Both the position numbers and the translations under genes were made by a program. 64,000 nt of DNA from Viridothelium virens (Eukaryota; Ascomycota; Dothideomycetes; Trypetheliales; Trypetheliaceae). The stretch is from positions 53,028 through 117,027 of the forward strand of contig ML991853.1 in assembly GCA_010094025.1 (NCBI GenBank). Direction: 5' to 3'. The notes under the pieces are model-generated. The model saw only the letters and a list, made by a program, of their open reading frames with translations. It ran no database searches and was not told the origin of the DNA. Below are positions 22,801 through 34,275 of this stretch, piece after piece; the stretch's first letter is position 1, and each line of letters opens with the position of its first letter.

Positions 22801-25731
22801 CGTCGATGACTCGCTTGGCTGTGTCCCTAGCATCTGCAAGCGTCTTCTCACAAGCCATCCTTTGTGTGGATGTAAATGTCTTTTTCAATTTTTCGAAGTC
22901 CTCATTAAGGATCCTATCAGCCATAGTGATCGAGAAGGCATATTGACTGCTATCAGGCTCGCCCTGCACTAACACCGGTATTTGTGGAAGCCTGGCATAC
23001 GGTATGCCAGCCTCTCTCATCTGATTGACTACAGCGGCGCACTGAGCTTTCGCAGTCCTGAGGTAATGCACCAGGTCAGTGTACGAGGGTGGCGGCTCAT
23101 CTTCTACCAAGGAGAGGAGTCTCTTTGAAAGAGCGTGCGAAAGAGCATCCTTCTCCGGCGAGGCAGTTGCATATTCTTCAGATGCCATAGCAGTAAAAAG
23201 CCTGGAGGTTGAGTACGTTGAACTCAACTGTGGGAGTAATTTCTGAGCAAATGTGGCATGTCGAGACGCTACCGGCCATGCTGCCATGGCTTTGCCTAGC
23301 GCTTGCGTAGAATAAATTTTGCACCGTATCATGCAATCAATGCCTACTAAATCAACATCTCCAGTCATCATGTCACCGTCAACATTGTGCGATGAAGATG
23401 TGGGTTGTTGAGCAGGCTGGTCTTCCTCTTTCTTCGATCTTCGCCGTTGTTTCTTCGGAGGAGGTTCCGAGCCATTAGGAGGGGAGCTTTGCTTTCTTTG
23501 AGCACCGTTGCTAAGCGGTGCGAAGGTTTGACCTGACGGGCGAATGAATAGGGCTGGGTCCATTGGAACAGGATTGCGAGATGTTCCGATAGGGTGTAAC
23601 GTTGAAGAAACCAATGGATCAAGGTGCGGGTGGAATTCGGCAGCAAATTTATCCCGGCCTTGTTCGACGAGAGCCTCGATCAAGGCATCCCAGACCTGCA
23701 ACGATTCTTTCAGGACACGTTCGGTGCGTTCGACCAGCATATTCTGATACACCAAGCGCAGAATCTTGCCGGTGACCCAGCCTTTCGTACTCGGCCCTTC
23801 GATATCCAGGAATGTCAGTAGAGCACGCAAGACAGCTGACCGGACAGTGGTGATTGTGTGTCGCAAGAATGGGTACAACCGTGGAACGAGTTCTGTGAAA
23901 GACTGCTCGGGGTCCTGCGCGGCGTTCCTTTTCATGGCGTCCAGCACTTCTGGGAAGCTACAGAGTTTGGCCAGAAGATCCATGACCAAACCAGTACTTG
24001 CACTGAGATCATCACTGAGATTGGATAGACAGTCCCAGACAATATGGATGAGATGGTTCAGGGCTGATGGCCTGAAATGGACGAATTCCTTGACGACTGG
24101 CTGGAGCGTAGCCGCACTCACGGCACGAACGTCATCGTCGGCATCAACGAGCCCCTTCATGACAGTCTCTAGAACTCCATCCATGAGCTTGTTGTCCTGT
24201 AGAAGAAGGTCGCTTCGAACGGCGACCAAATACCTCATGCCAATCATGCCACCATGACACGCTTGCCAAATGCGTGTCGATTGCTTAAGATCTTCTTGCA
24301 TGATAAGTCGATAAAGGATGTCGTAGATTGCGCGTATCGACGATGGAGGTAGACATGGCAGTATTACACCCAAGACCTGTCCGGCTGTCTCTCGGATTGG
24401 AGCAACGACATTGTCAGAAATATAGTCACCGAAACGGTCGAGCATGAATACGCAAGCGATGCGACAAGCAAGATCGTCGAGCCATCGCCTGTTGAGTTCA
24501 TCATTCTGTGCTCTTGGTGTACCCCAGCGGCGGCCTGCGCCAGTGCCATGCACGCGAATGATTTCACGAAGAGCCATGGCTGCACCGTGTCGTACCTCCC
24601 ACCTATGGTCAAACATATCGACCATGAGCAATTCACAAAGCCGTTCGTAAGGCCACTCCAGGCCCTTCTCTTCATCCTCGGTCTGAAGCGCGGACTTCTC
24701 CGGGACAGTCGGGCCTTTGTATTCGCTGACGACCTTACTGTCGTCATCACCGGCCTTACGATCTAGATTGAAGTAGTCTGGAGTCTTGTCCTCGGATTCC
24801 TCTCGCTTCACTTCCAATTTAACGGGGTGGGGTTCTGTCTCTGCTGGTGCATCCAGGTCATCCACACTTTCGCGTCTGCCGCCAGAGAAGTCCAGCAGAC
24901 GGACTTTGTTAGCTTGGCCTTTCATCTCTGTCTTTTTCTTGCGCTTCAACATATTCAGCTGTCGTTTGCTTAGCTGGGCCTCCCCACCGCCGGGAGTCTG
25001 CGAATTCGTGTCATGTGGAGACAACACAGCACTAGACTGCATGCTATTGTTTCGAGTAAAAGAAGTATCAAGCTTCGACAAGGCAGGCCTGTCTCCAGAA
25101 TGACCAGCGATATCCTGCTCGCCAATAGCGTCGTCATCAAAGTCTGTGAATTCACCACCCATACCAAGACGAGCAATCAAGCTCTTCTTTTGGTGAGCAA
25201 GTCTCTCGGTGGGGTCCATGGCAGCCAGCTTGTAGTCATATTGTTTGCCGGCACTACCAAGTAGAGTTTTGCCTTTAGTCAGGATCGTTGTGACATCCAA
25301 GGTGGCAAGTTCGAGCTGATCCTCCACGGCCAAAGATGGTGGACTGGCGTCCTCCTCTTTTTTGACGGCCAAGGATCCATTTGCAGCGCCATTGGGTTCG
25401 TCTTTGACTGATATATCAAAGTCGTCGGCGTTAGGATCGAATTTCTCTGCATTTTCGACAATGCCGCCAATTGCCTTGGCAGCCGCAACGCGAGTGTCCC
25501 ATCCTTTCTGTCGTAAAAAGGGAACGACGCGAGTCAGCAGATTGAATAGCTCATCGGGATGCTGTTTTTGGACATCGGCAAGTTGTTGCGCTGCGGTGTT
25601 ACGGATGAGCTGTGTACTGCCTGTTTCGAGCAAGCTGCATCAATCACGGCCGTCAGTGTCAGCGATGCACAAGGGATGCATAAAATGGGATAAGTGACAT
25701 ACGTGACTAAACGGTCCAAGCGGGAGGCCAT
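19802..25731 (-). CDS. MOT1: TATA-binding-protein-associated Snf2 ATPase Mot1 (BTAF1)
   Basis: Three exons on the minus strand, 25703-25731, 20199-25634 and 19802-20117 (introns 68 and 81 nt), give 1926 residues, the usual Mot1 size. The N-terminal two thirds are HEAT repeats, which grip TBP; an acidic/basic insertion lies at about 60-330. The C-terminal Snf2 motor has motif I DDMGLGKT (about 1352-1359), motif II DEGH (about 1463-1466) and motif VI HRIGQ (near 1800). The C-terminal bridge ends with STVVNQQNAGLGTM and a DLF(N) segment typical of Mot1. The enzyme uses ATP to strip TBP from DNA and so redistributes it among promoters. The first exon codes only ten residues (MASRLDRLVT) and is supported by a clean GTATGT donor and GATGCAG acceptor. 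No damage seen. Confidence 0.97.
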
Positions 25732-26603
25732 AGCGTCGGCCGATCCGATCAGCGCCAGCCAGATTAGTATTACTCAGCCGACTGCTCAAAACTAAATCCT
25801 CGTCACGGTCGTGCAAGCATTATCGCCCTCAACCGGCAAAAGAAGGGAAAAGGAGATCAAATGGACCAATAGGCGAGAGGGCAATGCGACGGAGGGTGAG
25901 TCGGGGCCGGTGGGGGATGAGAAGGGATGGGGCTGCAGCGGTGGGTGACAGGCTACGCATGTCTCTCTCACCTCTCCTTCGCCGCGCGCGAGCTCGGGAG
26001 CTCGCCGGCCCTTATATCGTACGAGCACCAAAGAGGGTGCAGCCACGCCAGGCCCGATCGGGAATGGACCCGCCCGTCACCACGCTTCCACCACGCTTCC
26101 ACCACGGCCAAGTCAGGGGGGAATGCACAAGTCCATCGTCATCCCCCGACCCAGCTATCTCGAGACTCTGTAAACTGCTGCACCTTTCCGTTTCTTGCTG
26201 TGCTGCCTACCTGTCGCCGCCTCTCTGAGCTGAGCGATGCATCCAAGCTTCATCTTCTTCCATGTGTTCCATGCAGCCTACAAGCGCACTTGAAGAAGCC
26301 GCGTACTGCAGGGATGTGCTACACTAGCAACCGCGTCAACCTTGGAAGGCAACCATCTTTTCTTCTACCTCAACAACAACGTACTCACACGCCACTTCAA
26401 TTTGCCATAATCACTCAAATGTCACGGGAATCAGGGGGAGGAGCATCAATGACTTTTCCACGACAAATAATACTGGATTTTTCGTCACGAGGAAAGCTAG
26501 TGGGGCTGGATTGGAGCACGCTGCAGAAACTCATGCAGCCTCACTACGATGCGTCTGCCTCAGGCTGCCACGAACTTTATGTGATATCTAGCCTCTTTTG
26601 AAT
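25732..26603. other. Promoter region of MOT1 and 3' flank of the ligase gene
   Basis: C/T- and G-rich sequence with a CCACGCTTCCACCACGCTTCCACCACGG near-tandem repeat at about 26078-26105. A long plus-strand open frame here (25927-26601) has no domain, unusual composition and no homology I recognise. Confidence 0.45.
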
Positions 26604-28657
26604 CTACTTCATCTCCTCTCTGTCTGCTCCTTTTGCCCATTCTCTGAGTACATTTTTCTTGATCTTCCCTGTGCTTGTCTTTGGTATCTCCTCTATGATT
26701 TCCACCTCTTTCGGAACCATGAATTTACTAATATCACTCCTATTCTTCGCCCAGTCTATTATCTCTTCTCCTCTCAGTTTCTTTCCCGGTTTCACTGTAA
26801 TGAACGCCTTTGGCCTTTCACCCCAATGTGCATCTTCTACTGCGACGCATGCTGCTTCCAGAACATCCGGGTGTGTAACGAGCATTGACTCCAAAGCTAC
26901 AGAAGAGATGTTCTCGCCCCCTACGGCACGTCAGCATGTAAGAAAATGTCCCACGATACAGCTTTTTACGAGCACACTACAGAGAAAGAGATCGCCACAC
27001 TTACCACTAATGATGATATCCTTTGCCCGGTCTAAAATCTGAATCGCTCCATCTGGATGCGAGACCGCGAGATCTCCACTATGCAATACTCCGCCAGCAA
27101 ATAACTTCCTTGTTGCCTCGGCGTCCTTATAGTATCCTTTAGCACAAATATTGCCCTGAAAAACAATCTCGCCAATCTCCTTTCCATTCTTCTCCACATC
27201 AATAATCGTCCCATACTCAACGTCCGTCTTAATGACACGCACAGGCAACGACATCACGAATCCATGTCCTTGCCGCGCCATTCTCGCGTATTTGTCCTTC
27301 AGCGGGAGGGTATCCCAGGCAGGCATGTGGTATCCCTTCGTGATTGGGCCGTACGTCTCTGTCAAACCGTAAACGTGCACGGGATGTAAGTTCAGGTCCG
27401 TCATTGTCTCAAAGAGGTGTGCCGAAGGCGGCGATGCCGCGACCGTCACCCGCACGGGTTGCGGGAGCTTCTCGGCGTTGGGGTCGGCGCAGAGCATTGT
27501 GTTGACCGTCGGAGCGGCATTGAAATGCGTGATGGCCTCCTCTTTCAGAAGACGCCAAATGAGCGGATAGTCAATCCGGCGGAGACAGTAATGTGTCCCG
27601 CGCACGGCGGTAACGGCCCAAGGAAAAGTCCACCCCTTAAGTAGCGTATTCAGCATAAGTCTCGGTCCTCAGGAATCACATGATAATCGAGGACGAAAGG
27701 TACATACCATAGCATGAAACAGTGGTAATATCCACAAATAATGGCATCTTCCAGTCTGATACCCCAAACCGCTCTCCACTATATTTCCCACTGCGCCCAG
27801 GTACGCGCCCCGATGCGTGTATACGACACCCTTGGGTCTGGCTGTTGTACCACTCGTATATGCGAGCGCGATCATGTCTTCTTCATCTGCGCATTGAGCT
27901 TCTAGTCCACCCCATCCTTTCTCGCCGCTCTGCATATCGTACTGCAGGCCTTCTTGCACAGCTGCATCGAACGGCCCGCTCAATGGACCTTCCGTGGCAT
28001 CGGTATCGGTGTCAACAAGAAGTGGAACGTGTGGATTTCGCTCCCGGAAGGCTGTGAGGAGGGTCACGAATTCGTGGTCGACAATGATCAGCTCGGCTTC
28101 GGCGTGTGCGAAGATGTAGCTAATGTCTTCAGGTTTGAGCCGGTAGTTCACCGCTACCACCACGACCCTGTCAGTCCATTCTCCCTCCGTGAAAGTGACG
28201 TAGATATGGGGAGAGGCAGGGGATAGGAAGGGCACAAACCAACATTCACCGCCCCCGCCGCTGCGATCCCGAAGATGCTCTCAAGAAATGCGGGCGTGTT
28301 CGGACACAGGATTCCAACGCGTTTGTATCCATGCTTTTTTAGATAGTAGGCAAGTCCTCGGGCTCGATTGGCAGCTTCTTGGTATGAGCGCCGTAGAATA
28401 CGGTTATTGGAGGTCAGGTGGTAGATTGCTAAGGCCTAAAAGGATATAAGTCTATGGACTTTCTTCCAGAAGGAAATGGGAACCCATACATCCGGCTCAA
28501 TTTGGGCAGCCCGTGGAAGAAAGAAGGTAGGCGAAAGCGTGTGGAAATTGTGGTGGTGAACATATTCATCCTGTGAGGATGGAGCTGTTGTGGGCGACGA
28601 GGAGGAGGGAACGAAGTGAGAGACGAGCTTGGAGAGTCGAGATGAAGCGGATGACAT
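26604..28657 (-). CDS. AMP-dependent acyl-CoA synthetase/ligase
   Basis: Five exons on the minus strand (28490-28657, 28240-28435, 27708-28153, 27005-27635, 26604-26920; introns 54, 86, 72 and 84 nt) give 585 residues. ANL-superfamily motifs are in order: P-loop YTSGTTARPKG (220-230), YGLTETYGP, HSGDLAV, the hinge KDIIISGGENIS and the C-terminal lysine in STGKIKK (Lys566). Such enzymes adenylate a carboxylic acid and form its CoA thioester. The pattern (LPLFHAMGWTFPWA, long C-terminal domain) is closest to medium-chain acyl-CoA/4-coumarate-CoA ligase-like fungal proteins; the substrate is not predictable. The Ser/Arg-rich N-terminus could be a mitochondrial presequence; no C-terminal SKL-type peroxisomal signal is present. 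For intron 2 the acceptor GGTAG was chosen over an upstream AG because it restores AVNVAVNYRLK. Confidence 0.92.
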
Positions 28658-29121
28658 CTTGATTGTGTATCTCTTAAGCCGGTAGAGGCAAGGTAGAAGA
28701 GACCCTCCACTTCTCGCAAAATTCTGCAAAGACTTTTACAAAGGATTTAATAGTGCTCGCTGTAGTAAATTTGGTATGGAGATAGCTGGTAATACAGTAA
28801 ACTCTGGACGGATGCGACTGCTACGACCTGATAAGGGAGCCGCATGACAGCATCACCGAGGATCAGACCTTTTAAGGTGTGGGGTATGGCGTCAGAAATG
28901 GACGGGCGGGATCTTCTACGCTAACCCCAAAGTCTGCCGCTGAATTGGAAACATTGCAAAAAGGGCAGTTGAAGTTGTATGTTTTTGCTACAGTGCAAAA
29001 GAGCATGTAAGAGAAGCCGTGACCCTGATAACACGCGCCGCCTCCGAGTTCGGGGCAAAGATGCAAGCAGCCTCGAAACCCGTATCGTTATTTCTTTGCC
29101 CACATCGTTCTCCCCAACCGT
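28658..29121. other. Short intergenic region
   Basis: Promoter of the acyl-CoA synthetase and 3' flank of the uL13 gene (both minus). Nothing else seen. Confidence 0.5.
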
Positions 29122-30130
29122 CTAATAGCCGTATTGCGCCAGCTGCTCCTTAGTCTTACTGTCCAACTTATCCTCTGCCTGCTTGCGCGCCTCCGAGAGC
29201 TGTCTCCGTGCCGCCTTCTTACGCTCGTAATATGCTTGTCCCTTGACTTTCCTCTTCTCCTCGAGTCTGCAGTTTTGGTGATCAGCAACGAGTCCAAACA
29301 CCAGAATCAAAGGATGGAGATGTCATCTATTATGACCATTGATAGAGCATACCTCGCGACAACATCCTGATATTTCCAGCCGAACTCATGACCCAATCTA
29401 CCCACGGTGCAGTACTTCCTTCCCGGCTTTAGTCTTAATACACGGAGAGCTTGTGGCACCACCATGCGCTTCTGATGATCATACGGTGGGGGAACTCCTT
29501 CGAAGGTCTTGAGACGATTGAGAGCTGCAGCGCCACGGGGCGTCTTGTGGGGAATCATGCCTCGGACGGTACGCCAGAACATCTTGGAAGGTGCGCGATA
29601 ATGCCACGGACCTGGAAGAGTATGTGTGAGAAACCACCGTCATAAGAGAGGGAGGTTGGGAAGGCGGAAAGTTAAGCCTAGGAGGGAAGATTGCTTACCT
29701 CCTCGCGTGGCATTGTAACGGGTCTGTTTGCGGAGGAATGCCTGATATTTCACTGCTCAGAGAATCCGGTCAGCAACTGCATTAGCCCAAGAAATCCTCG
29801 TTGTCATAGACAGTCCAGAGACGATGCATTCTTCCCAATGCCTTATTATATCCGCTAGGGGATGTTGTATTTGGACGTACGTTTCGCGCGAAAGAACTCT
29901 CCAGAGATATTCAGGGCCTCGCATCGGACAACCACAACTTTCTGGCCATTCAAAAGCTGCTTAGCGACTATACTAGCCAAGCGACCGAGAAGATGTCCCT
30001 TGCCATCGATGACGATCTGGAGAAATCAAGTCAGTAAGTTGTTCACGCTATACGAATCATCTTCTATCCAACTTTGAAGGGGATCTGAAGTTATGGGAGC
30101 TGCACGTACGACTGGCTCAAAGGTAGACAT
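29122..30130 (-). CDS. RPL16: 60S ribosomal protein uL13 (L16/L13a)
   Basis: Five exons on the minus strand (30110-30130, 29881-30016, 29699-29752, 29353-29611, 29122-29266; introns 93, 128, 87 and 86 nt) give 204 residues, the normal fungal length. The spliced product begins [20 protein letters not shown], the universal uL13 start. It continues through [20 protein letters not shown] and [14 protein letters not shown] to the basic helical tail ending AQYGY. uL13 is a core component of the large ribosomal subunit and is strongly expressed. The seven-codon first exon and many introns are usual for fungal ribosomal protein genes. All junctions keep phase. Confidence 0.96.
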
Positions 30131-30573
30131 CTTGCTCGAATCCGGCGCGTTGGATCTGGAAATGGATGGACGTTAACGTGGTTGTGCTCTGACCTCCGTG
30201 AGTTTGAGTGCGGTGGTGGTAAAGTCAAGTAACGGCAAATTCCGTCGTGTGCCGGTAAGCGAGTCAACGTTTCGCCGACGCGCACATCTCCCTCATACTA
30301 CTCCTCCTGCATCTTGTGAGATGAGACTTTCGTCTCATGGTCAATAATGCATCGGCCTAAAATTCGGACCTATATGCGGGACTAGGCATAACTGAGCGAT
30401 ATATTACGGTAAGATGCCTTATCCTTTAAGGATCATGACGAATGTCCGTTTCTCCTATACCTATATTTTCATTGCTTAATGGTATCTTTTGCATATACTT
30501 CTTATACATATATCGCTAGCAAGCTGGAATAGGAAGAACCGTTGACATTCCGGACTTCTCCTTGCTATGTCTT
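30131..30573. other. Promoter region of the uL13 gene
   Basis: The first part is the presumed promoter/leader of uL13. The rest is 3' flank of the reductoisomerase-like gene. I could not identify a specific ribosomal-protein promoter box. Confidence 0.45.
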
Positions 30574-31805
30574 CTATGCATTCTTCAACCCCAACCTCTC
30601 TCGAACTCTTCTCTCACCGCGGCCAAGCTCACTATTATACGCCTTGTCATATAATGCTTGCAATGCCTTATCAATCCCACCTGGACTTTTCTCCAGCTCG
30701 GTGAACTCTTCAGCGAACTTACCATTCAAGACTCGCTCTTCTGCAACGCGCTTGAACTCTTTCCGAATTGGAGCCGTGTCAACTTCCATGCTGCCTTTGA
30801 GCTGACCAAATTGGCTACTGCATGTCAGCCTGAGGTTCGTAGCAAGCGTCAGAGATGGATACATACCTGACGCTACTATGATGGATCAATTGTCGGATGA
30901 AGCCATCATCTGCGGCTTTTTCGAAAATCTCGGCCTGGACGACAGTCAGAAGTAGGAGTGAATGGTAATCTCGGTACGAACAGGCTCCTTGCTCATCCAC
31001 ATTTCGTGGACAAGCGCTTCATCTGAGCAACCAAGACCTTTGAGCAGGGTATATGCTTCGTTGAAGCATGCAATAACTGCTGGCCACAGCGCTTGTTCCG
31101 CAAACAAATCCATCAACGTCTCTTCTCTTACTGAGCTCTCGATAACGCCACCCTTGGTCGCACCGATTCCTCTGCAGAGGGCTAACGCAACATCCCACGC
31201 CTTACCCGTTCCGTCCTGCTCAACGGACACAAAGCACGGAAACCCTTGACCACTTTCATATCGACTGCGGACCGACGTGCCGATCATTCGTGGAGCAACC
31301 ATGGAAATATCGCAGGAAGATGGGATGCTGAGGTATTTGTAAAAGACGTTATATCCACTGGCGACTACCACACAACATGTCTTCTTTAGCGTCGGAGCGA
31401 TCGCCTCATTGAAAAGCTTAGGCTGAACCTGCTTCTAATCAGCTTTGCCAAAGGACCCTTTCCAATTTCTTCCTCACCTGATCAGGTACGAGGAGAAAAA
31501 GGACGTCCGCTTCAGCGGCAGCAGCAGCCCATTCTGAGGTATATCCAAAGCCGTCCTCTTCCGCTGTCTTGGCATAGGAGTCTTTCGGATTGGCAATCTT
31601 AATTTGTGGGGCTGGAGATAAGGCAGCAGATTTGAAAGTATCACGCTAGGCATTCAGTCAGCAGATGGAGAGGGGAGCTTGCTGCTTTACTCACTAGATT
31701 CAGTGCTTGGGCGCGCCCCTGGTTTCCATAGCCAATGAACACAATGCTCTTTCCAGCAAGTGCCTCCAAGGAGCAGTCCTTGTCGTAAAACATGCGAGCA
31801 GTCAT
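30574..31805 (-). CDS. Ketol-acid reductoisomerase-like protein (IlvC family), probably cytosolic
   Basis: Five exons on the minus strand (31695-31805, 31478-31645, 30982-31428, 30867-30934, 30574-30817; introns 47-49 nt) give 345 residues. The N-terminal Rossmann domain has GYGNQGRAQALNLRD (dinucleotide loop at 25-30), typical of acetohydroxyacid isomeroreductase. The C-terminal part has the helical KARI-type domain with SVREETLMDLFAEQ, where acidic residues usually bind two Mg ions, and SSQFGQLKG. Canonical enzymes convert acetolactate in valine/isoleucine synthesis. The protein starts directly at the Rossmann domain without a presequence and is shorter than mitochondrial Ilv5 (about 400 residues). 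It is therefore more likely a paralogue with a side role than the main enzyme. It shares a 481-bp divergent promoter with the methyltransferase-like gene. Confidence 0.88.
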
Positions 31806-32286
31806 GATTGCTTAGCGAATGGTATTTCTGTCCAAGAAATCAAAAAGGTGTACGCGGTCAGCCATCTTCAAAGCTACGCCGTTTCGGACGACTTGCTCTA
31901 TTATACGCGTGAGATAGCCATCCACGGGACATCTCTGGATTTTCCCTACGGGCCGATGATACAGCGAGATTGTGGAGAGGCTTTATTCGCTGCGGGGCAG
32001 CCCTAAGTTTGACCCTGCATTTGAGTGTGCTGAGCTAGATGCTGCCTAGATGCTTCCTGGTGGTCGGCCCGCTGAAACACCGATGGAAAAGCAGAATTCC
32101 ATGAGATCATCGAGTCGGAGTTCGTTCATCTGTCCATCCTATTTGGCATGGCTGCCACCAGGTATCATACTTGCTTTATCCGTTGTCCTCCATGAGTGAG
32201 GTATATATCTCCACAATCTTATCCCCCTACCTTCACCATAATGATCTTAATCTAAAGCCCCTCGTAACAACATCACCCCGAACTCG
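31806..32286. promoter_or_regulatory. Divergent promoter of KARI-like and methyltransferase-like genes
   Basis: A 481-bp region with start codons facing outwards on both sides. No TATA box or repeated operator stands out. Shared regulation of the two genes is possible but unproven. Confidence 0.4.
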
Positions 32287-33216
32287 ATGCAGCATCTCCT
32301 ACGCCCCCTGCGCCCTCTCTTTCGACCTATTCCACTTACCCTTGTATCAGGCACAGCAGTCTTCCTTGCCGGATCGAGATTCTCTGCAAAAGCCCCCAAT
32401 CTTTCGCCAGCAACCATGAACTCCACCCCCGGCAACATCAAGCCCTTCCCCGTCGAGCCCTATGTCCCTCGCCACGCCTCTTGGCCCTATTCCTCGACCG
32501 ACTTCCAACGTCAAGATCCTTCCTCCGACGCTTCTTTCTACTCATCCCCTCGCTTCGTCACCCACATTGACGACCACGCGATCTCTCAGCTGCGGAAATA
32601 CTACGCTGACTGGCTTCCTACACGTGGGCGCATCCTCGACTTCTGCAGCTCATGGATCAGCCACTATCCTCCCACGATCGAGGAAGCCACTAAGGATGGC
32701 GAGCTCGTTATCGTGGGCATGGGCATGAACAAAGCTGAGTTGGAAGCGAATCCAGTATTGCGAAAGGAAGAAACGAGGGTGCTGCGGGATCTGAACGAGG
32801 ACGCGGAAATAACCAGCGAGGTGGCGAGCATTGGGGACGGGGATAAGGAGGAAGGGTTCGATGCGGCGACATGTGTGGTGTCCATCGATTACCTCGTGCG
32901 GCCAGTAGAGATCCTCTCAAGCCTGAGGCAGCGAATGAAGCCAGGCGGGACGGTCCATCTCGCCATCAGCAATCGCTGTTTTCCGACGAAGGCCGTGTCG
33001 AGATGGCTGCGTGTGGATGAGCAGGAGAGATTGCAGATGGTTGGCGACTATCTGCATTTTGCAGGGTGGAAGAAGATTGAAATTGTCGATTTGAGCAAGG
33101 GGGATGAAGATAAAAAAGAGCAGGCTCCGACGACTACGCTCGCTGCCTTGATGAGGTCCATGGGTATGGGCGGCCATGACCCTCTGTGGATTGTTAGAGG
33201 AACCAGAGAAGACTGA
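32287..33216 (+). CDS. SAM-dependent methyltransferase-like protein
   Basis: A single exon of 309 residues. An N-terminal hydrophobic stretch (about residues 13-30) after basic residues could be a mitochondrial or membrane signal. The core resembles a class I methyltransferase: RGRILDFCSSWISHYP in the position of motif I (but without the GxGxG signature), VIVGMGMNKAELEANP for strand 2, FDAATCVVSIDYLVRPVEIL for motif IV, and MKPGGTVHLAISNR for motif VI. This matches type-11 methyltransferase-like proteins found in many fungi and algae; the substrate is unknown. The weak motif I means SAM binding should not be assumed. The ATG at 32407 in the same frame is an alternative start that would remove the N-terminal signal. 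Confidence 0.72.
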   Translation: MQHLLRPLRPLFRPIPLTLVSGTAVFLAGSRFSAKAPNLSPATMNSTPGNIKPFPVEPYVPRHASWPYSSTDFQRQDPSSDASFYSSPRFVTHIDDHAISQLRKYYADWLPTRGRILDFCSSWISHYPPTIEEATKDGELVIVGMGMNKAELEANPVLRKEETRVLRDLNEDAEITSEVASIGDGDKEEGFDAATCVVSIDYLVRPVEILSSLRQRMKPGGTVHLAISNRCFPTKAVSRWLRVDEQERLQMVGDYLHFAGWKKIEIVDLSKGDEDKKEQAPTTTLAALMRSMGMGGHDPLWIVRGTRED

Positions 33217-34275
33217 ATACTGATTACTAAGACTTGCGAGCAGCGGAATTATGGGCTTTGGTTGCACCGGTCTACTCCGTACATACCTGGCAGACACTTG
33301 ACCTTGGCTGGTCATCCTACCATACTGAAGAAGATTGTACACCCCACCTTAGAGCGGAGATTGACAAGTGTGACGACAGCTCTGCGAAGCACTGTTCCAG
33401 GATCTTGAATCAGTCTCACATTACTGCAGCTGTCACCGAGGAGAGAATGGAGGAGTGATTATTCCAAAAGTACAGGGCTTGCTGGATACTACCAGAAAAA
33501 CGCCTGCTTTGCCGTTCTTGAACAGGCACTTATCTCATTAATTTTTGCAGACAACCATGCACTATCCGCAATCATCATTATCGCCCAAGTCATTCGCGGT
33601 GACTATCAAACGGGATCGCTCAATTTACATTAATTCAGACAGGGATGCTTATCTCGATCTCTTGGACATCTTGCTTCTACAGGTTTCGGCACGCTTGTAC
33701 GGACCGCTCATCGAATCTACATTTAGTTGGAACGAACCTGCCTCGTTTTCTATTGAAGTATTTTTTTGGGCTTCCTCTCTAACGAATGCTCCTAGAAAAC
33801 TAGGTCTATTGTCTAGTCGTTCAGTTTTTAGCCCTGTTGATGATATGGAAAGCCACAGGATTGCTGCGAAGAATCCAATGGAGCAGCATCTTTTTAGATG
33901 GTCCGTACTCCGCCACCTCTTTAAAAAGTCCATCCACAACAGTCTGCGAAATGTTTTAGAGCCTACCTCTGAGGCCGGTACGATTGGATTCACGTTGTTG
34001 CAGTTTGTCCATGGATGGACATAAGGACCCCAGGGCGCAAATATCCCATCTCGCTTTTAACTGTGGAGGTCATACTAACAAACTCCAAGATCGTTTCCCG
34101 GGTAATTGATTGCTATCACTTCTCGAGGTAGCCCGACTCGTATTTCCGTCGTCTATTTGATACATCACTTTGTCTATAAAGTAACTTCTTTGCTCACAGC
34201 AAAAGATAAGTCTCGAGGTTCAGGCTCACGAATACTTAATGGTCGTGGCCTGGGTCCCACTTGCAGTCTGAAAAT
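33217..34275. other. Convergent intergenic region with unassigned open frames
   Basis: About 1 kb between the methyltransferase-like gene and the 3' end of the GH31 gene. A TACTCCGTAC motif lies at 33273-33282. Overlapping frames exist on both strands (33545-34024 plus, 33649-33993 minus). Neither has a domain I can name; the minus one contains an open, protein-like stretch and could be a gene fragment. Confidence 0.4.

Noticed and set aside
25927-26601. 224-codon plus-strand open frame
   Set aside because: Its composition is low-complexity and it lies in the MOT1 promoter/ligase 3' flank with no domain or signal; probably chance.
33545-34024. 159-codon plus-strand frame between methyltransferase-like and GH31 genes
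   Set aside because: No family resemblance, and an equally plausible open frame lies on the other strand; not enough to call a gene.
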